Below are positions 9,701 through 16,203 of a stretch of DNA of 64,000 nt, one piece after another. This stretch comes from Candidatus Delongbacteria bacterium (GTDB lineage: Bacteria; CAIWAD01): assembly GCA_020634015.1 (NCBI GenBank), contig JACKCN010000002.1:124001-188000 (forward strand), read 5' to 3'. The notes under the pieces were generated by a model. That model saw nothing but the letters and a program-made list of their open reading frames with translations, was not told the origin of the DNA and searched no databases. Numbering within the stretch: the first letter of the stretch is position 1; each line of letters opens with the position of its first letter. A program made the translations under genes and the position numbers.

Positions 9701-10006
9701 GTGGAACGCGCAGGTCTGCGGGTGGGGCACCTGTATCTCAAGCGGCTCTACGGCAGACTCTTCGCCGGAGCCGGTGATGCCTGGACCGGGTCGCTGGACC
9801 AGGTGGAACTGAAACGGGAAGTGGGCCTGGAACTGCGGCTGGCAATGGACAGCTGGAACGTGTTCCCCACGGCGCTCACCATGACCTCGGCCTATGGACT
9901 GGACGAGTTCCCCGTGCCCCAGCTGGACCCGGGAGCCGAGCCGAAACTCTACGGCAAGGAATGGCGCTGGTACCTGACCCTGCTCTTCGGCTTCGACGCG
10001 TTCTGA
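6767..10006 (+). CDS. Gluzincin (peptidase MA-like)/TolB-type beta-propeller/outer-membrane barrel fusion protein
   Basis: 1079 residues with a signal peptide (MKGHAVILALLLSLLTLGAQA). Residues 20-300 form a peptidase MA-like zinc protease: HEFTHIIQ at 125-132 with third ligand E185 in WFAEGTAQ, so the active site looks intact. Residues 370-680 hold WD40-like/PD40 repeats (RVAPDGKYVYYLS, DLSPDGRTLVAV, RFAPDGQTIWVA, SPSPDGRWLYYSQD). The C-terminal 330 residues look like an Omp85/BamA-type barrel (GGLAGMRGYSYYSMGG near 950, ending FGFDAF). ATG 6767 overlaps the stop codon of the preceding gene (ATGA), so translation is coupled. The protein would be an outer-membrane barrel displaying a propeller and protease; substrate unknown. 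Confidence 0.75.
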   Translation: MKGHAVILALLLSLLTLGAQAQPVPYNHPELEWRTIEMEHVDVHFHQGEEELALVVCDVMEDIWGPVTELYDYVPDTKVHIVFHDTDDYSNGGAYYYNNKIMIWATSLDFDLRGEHNWLRNVLTHEFTHIIQLGASRKFSRRMPAAYVQVMDYEEEKREDVLYGFPNVVASYPFPGTLVPLWFAEGTAQNMVQGLNYDWWDSNRDMVLRDRVSHNTLYAWHEMEAFDKNTVGGESVYNMGFNFVHWLRERFGSESLKAISNAMAKPTRVSMDRAMEEALGVPGKQLYQEWRDGLVSHYDSLLTVIRANEVNGRRISDSEAVEQGKDHGPDGSWELIGAPTGFTGAGHSHGPAGGAPFCCNFLNPDVDTPADHLGPTNNLYPRVAPDGKYVYYLSNGDAEYLGITALWRYDRQTGERKKLLGGVRGGFTIDPEGRFAVVCKRGKPDAEGSHFNDLFIYWFEEELERPLTEHQRLSQPDLSPDGRTLVAVRNSGGHTTLMTLALDSSLTDGAAYKKLRKGKRKRLPTLVPTALGELPYGTQVYQPRFAPDGQTIWVARSRYANRDLWTVDLASGQWTERLATVFDERYPSPSPDGRWLYYSQDRTGIFNVYRMDLQDGHTELLTNTIGCGFMPVASGDTLYFASYQDRGFRLQELAGFKALPEETARYFDDYASIIPRVNIDDDQPTLRESRKQPLIFEKSFIVPRLMIDGGELKPGVFLLNTDLMERIQLTAGVAAARINNLDLFASVEKSWQRNWLFLQLYVINRDESRRFDDPSVIIGENENGGPIFDQSSVDYRFNLLELDTGIRRRLNDVTTVELAGVLSRYNTHLDLGNASTFTYDYFVGRSLRASVDLEVDAGRTVDQYINPRNKTWLKLDASYNGHKFIRDFEITPAGQLDEVYDLYHFVELGADFGRLWTLPWTRRIAWGIEGEAGWLSDNGVDDFFYTYAGGLAGMRGYSYYSMGGTRRLAARGVLGFPIVERAGLRVGHLYLKRLYGRLFAGAGDAWTGSLDQVELKREVGLELRLAMDSWNVFPTALTMTSAYGLDEFPVPQLDPGAEPKLYGKEWRWYLTLLFGFDAF

Positions 10007-10044
10007 GCCAGTACCCGACAACCGTGAATCACGAGGAACGAGCC

Positions 10045-10911
10045 ATGCGCAAGACCACGCTGATCATGATGCTGCCCACCCTGCTTGCCGGCAGTGTGTG
10101 CGCCGCAACCTTGCCCGGCTTGTCCGGTACTCCCCTGGAACGCCTGGATGCACTGGCCCCGCGGGACGCCGTGCGCCCACTGGCCTGGCGCTTCTCGGAC
10201 CCCGAAGCGTCCACGGCCCCCACGGCTTTGCTGGAAGCGGCTCTGGTGCCGGGCCTCAATCAGGCTCGGCGCGGAGAATGGGTCAAAGCCGGCATCTTTC
10301 TGGGAGTGGAAGTGCTGGGCCTGGCGATGCAGAGTTCCCTGAACAAGGAAGGCGACCGTCTGGACCGGGAGTTCAGGACCTACGCCGACAGCCACTGGGA
10401 CATGTCACGCTACCTGAACGAACGCAGCGCGCGGGGCGAATTCGCCCATGAAGAATTCTGGTACGATGGTGCCAGCCAGACCTGGGTGGAAGGACACGGC
10501 AGTCATGTCCTGCCCGTGGCCTTCAGCAGTGGTGGCAACTTCGCCACTCACAATTGGTGGCAAGACCCCGCGATCCAGTGGGAGCTGATTCCCACCCAGC
10601 AGTTCTACGAGATGATCGGCAAGTACGCCCAGTTCCAGCGCGGCTGGGATGATTACGGTGCCGACCGGGGCTGGACCGTGACCTATTTTTCACCCAACAG
10701 CGACACCTACCAGGACATGCGCACCGCCAGCAACGACAAGCTCAAGGCCGCCGACGCCTGGGTGGGGCTGGTGGTGGCCAACCATGCCGTGTCACTGCTG
10801 GAAACCGTGATGGTGCGCGGAGCGGCCAAGCGCCGCCTGGACTTTTCGGTGCGTCCGCTGATCGTGCACGATTCACCGGTGAACACCCTGCAGCTCGGCT
10901 GGAGGTTGTGA
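10045..10911 (+). CDS. DUF5683-like envelope protein (first of two)
   Basis: 288 residues with an N-terminal signal peptide (MRKTTLIMMLPTLLAGSVCA). The recognisable part is EAALVPGLNQARRGEWVKAGIFLGVEVLG (about residues 67-95, PGxxQ then a membrane segment), as in DUF5683 proteins. The middle is rich in Trp, Tyr and His and unlike anything I recognise; a second hydrophobic stretch (WVGLVVANHAVSLLETV) is near residue 240. ATG 10045 has GAGGA 7 bases upstream and gives the signal peptide. Its last base overlaps the ATG of the next gene, which shares the PGxxQ/membrane motif. Role unknown; context suggests a helper of the surface-protein operon. Confidence 0.6.
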   Translation: MRKTTLIMMLPTLLAGSVCAATLPGLSGTPLERLDALAPRDAVRPLAWRFSDPEASTAPTALLEAALVPGLNQARRGEWVKAGIFLGVEVLGLAMQSSLNKEGDRLDREFRTYADSHWDMSRYLNERSARGEFAHEEFWYDGASQTWVEGHGSHVLPVAFSSGGNFATHNWWQDPAIQWELIPTQQFYEMIGKYAQFQRGWDDYGADRGWTVTYFSPNSDTYQDMRTASNDKLKAADAWVGLVVANHAVSLLETVMVRGAAKRRLDFSVRPLIVHDSPVNTLQLGWRL

Positions 10912-11585
10912 TGCGTGCCAGGATCCTCGGCCCGATCATTCTGCTGCTGCTGGCCTGTGCCGTCACCGGACTGAGTCGCTCCTTCGACCGGACTCCCCCG
11001 GCCGAGCGCACACAGGATGTGCTGAAAGCGGACTCGACTCGGCACACGGGCGCCCTGGGTGCCTTTGCCCGTTCGGTGGTCGTGCCGGGCTGGGGCCAGA
11101 GCTGGCTCAAGCAACCGGAGAAGGGGCGCTTCCAGTTCTATCTGGATCTGGGCCTGGCCACGCTCACCGTCGGATTGGTGCACTTCGCCGGGGCCAAGGA
11201 AGATGAATACATGAGCTACGCCCAGCAGGTCGCGGGTGCCGATCGCAAGGGGCGCAACAGCGATTACTGGGTGAACGTGAGCAAGTACGACAGCCGGGCC
11301 GCCTACAACGAGGCCATGCTGCGCGCCAATCGCCCCGACCGACGCTATCTGGATCCCGCCGACGACTGGAACTGGCCGGGCCGCGACCAGCGAGGGCAGT
11401 TCCGCAACACACGCGCCCTTTCGGAGGATGCCTACTCCCAGGCTCTGGCCGCCGGTGGAGCGATCCTGCTGAATCACCTGATCTCCGGCGTGCATGCGCT
11501 CAAACTGGCTGGAGACCCCGCACATTCGCGGCTGAGTGCCTTCCAGCAGAACGGGCGCCTTGGGCTGGCGCTGGCCCTGGACTAG
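10911..11585 (+). CDS. DUF5683-like envelope protein (second of two)
   Basis: 224 residues beginning with a hydrophobic leader (ILGPIILLLLACAVTGL). It shares with its upstream neighbour the layout VVVPGWGQSWLKQPEKGRFQFYLDLGLATLTVGLVHFAG (about 62-100): a PGxxQ turn, a basic patch, then a membrane segment. A second hydrophobic stretch near 185-205 (AAGGAILLNHLISGVHAL) parallels that of the neighbour, so the two are probably paralogues. ATG 10911 is used because GGAGG lies 5 bases before it; it overlaps the previous stop codon by one base. Function not known. Confidence 0.6.
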   Translation: MRARILGPIILLLLACAVTGLSRSFDRTPPAERTQDVLKADSTRHTGALGAFARSVVVPGWGQSWLKQPEKGRFQFYLDLGLATLTVGLVHFAGAKEDEYMSYAQQVAGADRKGRNSDYWVNVSKYDSRAAYNEAMLRANRPDRRYLDPADDWNWPGRDQRGQFRNTRALSEDAYSQALAAGGAILLNHLISGVHALKLAGDPAHSRLSAFQQNGRLGLALALD

Positions 11586-11587
11586 GC

Positions 11588-12466
11588 ATGGACCTGCTGA
11601 TCACGGGCGCCGGTGGCCTGCTTGGAGGACGGCTGGCGCAGCACCTGGCCGAGCGGCACCGTGTGACCCTGCTGACCCACCTCTCCGATCCTGGACTCGA
11701 GCTGGAATCCCGACCCTGTGATCTGCGCGCTGGTGGCGACCGGCTGGAAGTCCTGCTGGACGAGCTGGCCCCGGAAGTCGTGATCCACTGTGCCGCCGAG
11801 TCCCGTCCGGCCGTGTTCGCCGAGGATCCGCGCAGCGCACGTCTGCTGAATGTGGACGCGCCCGTGCGCATTGCCGCCTGGTGCCGCCGACGGGATCGCC
11901 GATTGATTCATTTCAGCAGTGACACGGTGTATCCGGGCGAAGGTCCGGCACGCCACGAAGGGGGACCCACGGGCCCCGAGAACGCCTACGGTCACTCCAA
12001 GCTGGAATCGGAACGCGGCGTGCTGAAGCATCTGCCTCACGCCACCGTGATGCGCATGAGCCTGCTCTACGGAAAGCCCCTGGCCCGGGGCAACAGTTTT
12101 TCCGGCTGGTTGCTCGAGCGGGCCGCCGCGGGAGGACCGGTGCCCGTGTTTCGCGACAATCTGCGCCGGATGCTGGCCGTGTCCCAGGTCTGCGACGTGG
12201 TCGAGGCCCTGCTGGAGAACCCGCATCAGGGCATCATGAATCTGGGAGGCGGCGAGCTGCTCAGCCGCGAGCAATTCGCGCGCCGACTGTTCCAGCATCT
12301 GGGCCTGGATCAAGGGCTGCTGGACGTCAGGTCCCAGCGGGAGGTCCATCTGGCCGTGCCCCTGCCCCGTGATCTGGAGATGAACCTGGAATGCTTGCAG
12401 GCCTGGTGGGGCCACCCCCTGCCGAGCGTGAGCGATGGACTGATCCGGGAGTATCCGCTGTCCTGA
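11588..12466 (+). CDS. NAD(P)-dependent sugar-nucleotide reductase/epimerase (SDR, RmlD-like)
   Basis: 292 residues of the extended short-chain dehydrogenase fold. The nucleotide-binding turn is LLITGAGGLLGGRLAQ at the N-terminus, followed by HCAAES and IHFSSDTVYPG, and the catalytic YGHSK (YxxxK, about residue 138). This pattern is closest to dTDP-4-dehydrorhamnose reductase (RmlD)-type enzymes. It begins two bases after the preceding stop codon, so it is the tail of the envelope operon and could supply a sugar for surface glycosylation. The substrate cannot be told from the sequence. Confidence 0.75.
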   Translation: MDLLITGAGGLLGGRLAQHLAERHRVTLLTHLSDPGLELESRPCDLRAGGDRLEVLLDELAPEVVIHCAAESRPAVFAEDPRSARLLNVDAPVRIAAWCRRRDRRLIHFSSDTVYPGEGPARHEGGPTGPENAYGHSKLESERGVLKHLPHATVMRMSLLYGKPLARGNSFSGWLLERAAAGGPVPVFRDNLRRMLAVSQVCDVVEALLENPHQGIMNLGGGELLSREQFARRLFQHLGLDQGLLDVRSQREVHLAVPLPRDLEMNLECLQAWWGHPLPSVSDGLIREYPLS

Positions 12467-12562
12467 AACCTGCCCTTGCGGACCGACCATCGCGGGCCCG
12501 CCTTGTGAGGTAGTGCTTGGTTCCTCATTTTGGGCCGTTCCCGGAGGCCCGCCTCGTTCCGG

Positions 12563-13408
12563 GTGCACGTCCATGCATCGCACCGCTTTCCGGAGGATCC
12601 GATCCTGCTTGCCACCCTGCACTGGAACCTGTCTCCCGAACTGTTCCGCCTTGGCCCGCTTGCCGTACGCTGGTACGGTCTGCTGTTCATGGGGGCTTTC
12701 ATGCTGGGCTTCTGGCTGATGAACCGGGTCTATCTGCGCGAACAGCGCAAGCAGGAGGATCTGGATCGGCTGCTGATCGTGACCATGGCCGGCACGGTCA
12801 TCGGCGCCCGGCTGGGGCATTGCCTGTTCTACGATCCGGCCTGGTACCTCGCCAATCCTCTGCAGATCCTCAAGGTCTGGCAGGGTGGGCTGGCCAGCCA
12901 TGGGGCAGCAGTGGGCATCGTGCTCAGCACCTGGATCTTCTCGCGTTCCCGCCCCGATCAGACTCTGCTCTGGCTGCTCGATCGGCTGGTGGTCGTGATC
13001 GCGCTGGCCGGCATGTTGATCCGGATGGGCAACTTCTTCAACTCCGAGATCGTCGGGATACCCACCACGGTGCCCTGGGCCGTGGTGTTCGAACGGGTGG
13101 ACGCGCTGCCCCGCCATCCGGTCCAGCTGTATGAATCCATCTGTTATGGCCTGATTTTCGTGCTGTTGTACGGGCTGCTAGAGCGGCACTGGAAGCGCAT
13201 GGTTCCAGGCCAGCTGCTGGGCCTGTTCCTGGTGCTGGTCTTCGGAGTCCGCTTCGTGCTGGAGTTCTTCAAGACCAGTCAGACCGATTTCTCAATGCCC
13301 GGCCCTTTGTCCATGGGGCAGTGGCTGTCGATTCCGGCCGTGGCCATCGGGCTGTGGCTGATCCAGCGGGCGCGCCGTGCTGCGGGCGTCATTCAACCCA
13401 ATTCCTGA
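12563..13408 (+). CDS. lgt: Prolipoprotein diacylglyceryl transferase
   Basis: Inner-membrane enzyme that moves diacylglyceryl from phosphatidylglycerol to the lipobox cysteine of prelipoproteins, the first step of lipoprotein maturation. Family motifs are clear: RWYGLLFMGAF, GARLGHCLFYDP, GGLASHGAAVG (catalytic His region), MGNFFNSEIVG and RHPVQLYES, with about seven membrane segments. The start is uncertain. No ATG exists in frame: GTG 12563 is listed, but the only good ribosome site (GGAGG 12592-12596) would serve a CTG at 12605, which also gives the usual family N-terminus (LLATLHWNLSPELF). Confidence 0.9.
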   Translation: MHVHASHRFPEDPILLATLHWNLSPELFRLGPLAVRWYGLLFMGAFMLGFWLMNRVYLREQRKQEDLDRLLIVTMAGTVIGARLGHCLFYDPAWYLANPLQILKVWQGGLASHGAAVGIVLSTWIFSRSRPDQTLLWLLDRLVVVIALAGMLIRMGNFFNSEIVGIPTTVPWAVVFERVDALPRHPVQLYESICYGLIFVLLYGLLERHWKRMVPGQLLGLFLVLVFGVRFVLEFFKTSQTDFSMPGPLSMGQWLSIPAVAIGLWLIQRARRAAGVIQPNS

Positions 13409-13418
13409 AAGACAGATC

Positions 13419-13952
13419 ATGAACATCTCCCGTCTTCTGCAGGCCTCTTTCGGCCTGGCCTTCCTGCTTGGCACCGCCGGACAGTCCCTCGCGGACACCA
13501 AGCCCATTTCGCTCTTCCTGTTCTCCCCCGTACAGACCTCGAAGCCCGCGGATTCGATCACCGGGCTTCGCCTGGGCCTGATCTATGGCGACAATGCCTC
13601 GGTCACCGGTTTCGACTGGGGTCTGGTCAATCACCTGAGCGGCGACCTGACCGGTCTGCAGAACTCGGCCTGGGGCCATATCGAAGGCAACCTGACCGGC
13701 ATCCAGTGGAATTTCCTGGCCAGCATCGCCAAGGGCAATGTGACCGGCATCCAGGGGGCGATCTACAATCAGGCCGGCAACATCGAGGGAATCCAGATGG
13801 GCTGGGTCAACCGGGCCAACAAGGTCAAGGGGCTCCAGCTGGGCGTGCTGAACATGACCCAGTCGATGAACGGCCTGCAGATCGGTCTGGTCAACGTGAT
13901 CAAGCAGGATGGTGCCTTCCCGGTATTTCCCATCGTCAACTGGTCCTTCTGA
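13419..13952 (+). CDS. Surface repeat protein of LA_2272 type
   Basis: 177 residues with a signal peptide (ends GQSLAD). The mature part is a series of short repeats of the form G-hydrophobic-Q/D-hydrophobic-G (LTGLQNSAWG, LTGIQWNF, VTGIQGAIYN, IEGIQMGWVN, VKGLQLGVLN, MNGLQIGLVN), one about every 20 residues. This resembles the LA_2272-type surface repeat first noted in Leptospira, predicted to form an elongated beta structure outside the cell. It ends in PVFPIVNWSF. It lies ten bases after lgt and eleven before a TetR gene. Function unknown. Confidence 0.65.
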   Translation: MNISRLLQASFGLAFLLGTAGQSLADTKPISLFLFSPVQTSKPADSITGLRLGLIYGDNASVTGFDWGLVNHLSGDLTGLQNSAWGHIEGNLTGIQWNFLASIAKGNVTGIQGAIYNQAGNIEGIQMGWVNRANKVKGLQLGVLNMTQSMNGLQIGLVNVIKQDGAFPVFPIVNWSF

Positions 13953-13963
13953 CCGGAATCGAC

Positions 13964-14554
13964 GTGAGCTCACACCCCGCTCCCGAGTTTCCCGAAGAGT
14001 CGGCACCCGCGCGTCTGCTGGTGGCGGCTCGCGCCTGCCTCGTGGAGCGCGGGCATGCGGCCTGCTCGGTCAAGCTGATCGCCACCCAGGCGGGAGTGAA
14101 CCATGGGCTGGTCCACCATTACTTCGGCTCCAAGGAAGGGCTGTTCGCGGCCATGCTGGACCAGCTGGACCAGGAAATGGACCAGCAGTCGGTGGACGCG
14201 GACACTCCCCTGGACCTGCAGGAGTTCCTGCTGGACATCGTCTTCGTCCGGGCTCCACTTCTGAACGAGATCCATGGCCTGGCCCGGCAGCATCCCCAGA
14301 TCCGCGAGCGCTTCGCGCGTTTTCTCGAGCGTCGTCGCAATCAGATCGGGGAGCTGCTGGGCCTGGAAGACCCCCAGCGACTGCGCCTCTTCACCGCCAT
14401 GGTGCAGGGACTGGCCATGCAAAGCCAGGTCGAGCGCAACCTTCCTCTCTATTCCCTCGTAGAAAGCATGGTCCGGCTCTTCGGCCGACAGGGGGGGGCG
14501 ACTCCCGGACCGGTGCCACCCAGCGTGCCGACACCGGAAACACCCCGATCCTGA
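13964..14554 (+). CDS. TetR/AcrR-family transcriptional regulator
   Basis: 196 residues from GTG 13964. The N-terminal helix-turn-helix is typical: ARLLVAARACLVERG, then VKLIATQAGVNHGLVHHYFGSKEGLFAAM (about residues 35-63). The C-terminal half is helical and would bind a ligand. A proline-rich tail (PGPVPPSVPTPETP) is unusual. No ATG is available near the domain start; the GTG has only a weak GGAA upstream. It lies directly before the TRAP transporter genes and may control them, but no operator could be identified. Confidence 0.8.
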   Translation: MSSHPAPEFPEESAPARLLVAARACLVERGHAACSVKLIATQAGVNHGLVHHYFGSKEGLFAAMLDQLDQEMDQQSVDADTPLDLQEFLLDIVFVRAPLLNEIHGLARQHPQIRERFARFLERRRNQIGELLGLEDPQRLRLFTAMVQGLAMQSQVERNLPLYSLVESMVRLFGRQGGATPGPVPPSVPTPETPRS

Positions 14555-14678
14555 GCCTGCGGAAGCTGTCCAAAGGGGCAGCTTGCCGGACAAATCATTA
14601 GGTTGGGCCGGTCCGGAATCTCCGGCATCGCCCGATCCTGCCCATGGTTCGACAACCACCAAATCCGGAAGGCATCCA

Positions 14679-15704
14679 ATGACCCTCCCAGCCAGAAGAT
14701 CTTCCAGCGGGCTGTGCATGCTGCTGCTGGCGCTTGCCTGCCTGGTGTCCCGCCCCGCGCAGGCCGAGGATCCGGCGACCCTGATCAAGTTCGCCACGGT
14801 GGCGCCCCGCAATTCCACCTGGATGAACATCATGGAAGAGCTGGATACCGAAGTCCGCAGCGCCACCGCCAATCGGGTGGGATTCAAATTCTACCCGGGC
14901 GGAGTCCAGGGCGACGAGCTGGACGTGATCCGCAAGATCAAGATCAACCAGATCCAGGCCGCTGGTTTCACGGGGGTCGGGCTGGGCGCCATTCAACCGG
15001 CCGCCCGGATCCTTGACCTGCCCTTCCTGTTCACCACGGCCGAACAGGTCGATGCGGTGCGCGAAGGCATGTTCGACCGTTTCGCCTCGCTGTTCCGCGA
15101 GAAGAATTTCGAACTGCTGGGTTGGGCCGAAGTGGGCTTCGTGCACTTCTTCAGCCAGCAGCCGATCCGCACTCTGGATGATCTGCGTCAGCAGAAGATG
15201 TGGCTCTGGGAAGGTGATCCGCTTGCCAGCGCCTACTTCAAGGAACTGGGTCTCAAACCCGTGCCCCTGGCCCTGCCCGATGTGCTGACCAGTTTCCAGA
15301 CCGGATTGATCAATGCGGCCTATGCCTCGCCCTATGGCGCCAGTGTGCTGCAGTGGCAGAGCCGTGTGAATCACGTGAGCGATCTGGCCATGGCCAACGC
15401 CAGTGGTGCCGTCCTGGTGAGCGACAAGGCCTGGAACAAGCTCAGCGCCGCCGATCAGGCCACCGTGCGCCAGATCGCCCGCAAGCACCTGCGCCGCCTG
15501 ACCCTGGAAAGTCGCCGCGAGAACCAGGAAGCCATGGATGCCTTCCTCAAGGCGGGCATCACCCAGATCAACAGCAGCGAAAGCGAGCACGCCCGCTTCG
15601 AGGAAATCGGTACACGAGTCCAGAATGCTCTGGCCGGCGACCTCTACAGTCGGGAACTGCTCAACGACGTGCGCCAGGCCCTTGCCGGCGCGGCCGGGAA
15701 CTGA
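14679..15704 (+). CDS. dctP: TRAP transporter substrate-binding protein (DctP family)
   Basis: 341 residues with a signal peptide (LLLALACLVSRPAQAED). The mature part begins LIKFATVAPRNSTWMNIMEEL and has the DctP-type features FYPGGVQGDELDVIRKIK, LPFLF, and the helix region after MWLWEGDPLASAYFKELG. The family captures organic acids or related anions in the periplasm for the DctQM permease; the substrate cannot be assigned here. ATG 14679 is supported by GGAAGG upstream and by the signal peptide. It is followed directly by dctQ and dctM. Confidence 0.85.
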   Translation: MTLPARRSSSGLCMLLLALACLVSRPAQAEDPATLIKFATVAPRNSTWMNIMEELDTEVRSATANRVGFKFYPGGVQGDELDVIRKIKINQIQAAGFTGVGLGAIQPAARILDLPFLFTTAEQVDAVREGMFDRFASLFREKNFELLGWAEVGFVHFFSQQPIRTLDDLRQQKMWLWEGDPLASAYFKELGLKPVPLALPDVLTSFQTGLINAAYASPYGASVLQWQSRVNHVSDLAMANASGAVLVSDKAWNKLSAADQATVRQIARKHLRRLTLESRRENQEAMDAFLKAGITQINSSESEHARFEEIGTRVQNALAGDLYSRELLNDVRQALAGAAGN

Positions 15705-15705
15705 G

Positions 15706-16203
15706 TTGCTGAAGCTGATCCTGAGCTTCAGGCGTGGCCTGGAATGGGTCGAGGTCATGGTGCTCTGCCTCTTGGTGGCGGGTCTGGCCGGTCTCTCCTT
15801 CCTGCAGGTCGTGTTGCGCCTGGCACATGGCGGTCTGCTCTGGGCCGACCCGCTGATTCGCCATGGGGTACTCTGGATCGCCTTCGTGGGTGGGGCGCTG
15901 GCCACCAGCCGCACACGGCACATTTCCATTGACGCGCTGGGACGGCTTGTCACGGGCACGGGGCGGCGCTGGCTGCATGTGGGCATCTCCGCGGTGGGGC
16001 TCTGGATCACATTGCGACTCTGCGCGGCCGCACTGACCTTCCTCGAGATCGAGCAGGGCGCCGGTGAGTCCGTGGCCGGCATTCCCCACGACGTGATCAT
16101 TCTGATCATTCCCGTTGGCTTCGCCCTGATCGCCCTGCACTTCGTGCTCGAGATCCTGCTGGGCCTGCTGGGGCACCTGCCCGTCCGGGAGGAAACCCCA
16201 TGA
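15706..16203 (+). CDS. dctQ: TRAP transporter small membrane subunit (DctQ)
   Basis: 165 residues with four membrane segments (about 15-35, 48-65, 88-108 and 125-150), typical of DctQ. The segments include VEVMVLCLLVAGLAGLSFLQ and DVIILIIPVGFALIALHFVLE, and the loop TSRTRHISIDAL is a known family feature. The start is TTG 15706, two bases after the dctP stop codon, because no ATG or GTG is available before the first helix. It overlaps dctM by four bases (ATGA), so the permease subunits are translationally coupled. Confidence 0.8.
   Translation: MLKLILSFRRGLEWVEVMVLCLLVAGLAGLSFLQVVLRLAHGGLLWADPLIRHGVLWIAFVGGALATSRTRHISIDALGRLVTGTGRRWLHVGISAVGLWITLRLCAAALTFLEIEQGAGESVAGIPHDVIILIIPVGFALIALHFVLEILLGLLGHLPVREETP

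Noticed and set aside
14563..14584. Hairpin AAGCTG...CAGCTT after the TetR gene as a terminator
   Set aside because: The stem is short with mismatches and no T run follows; too weak to list as a terminator.
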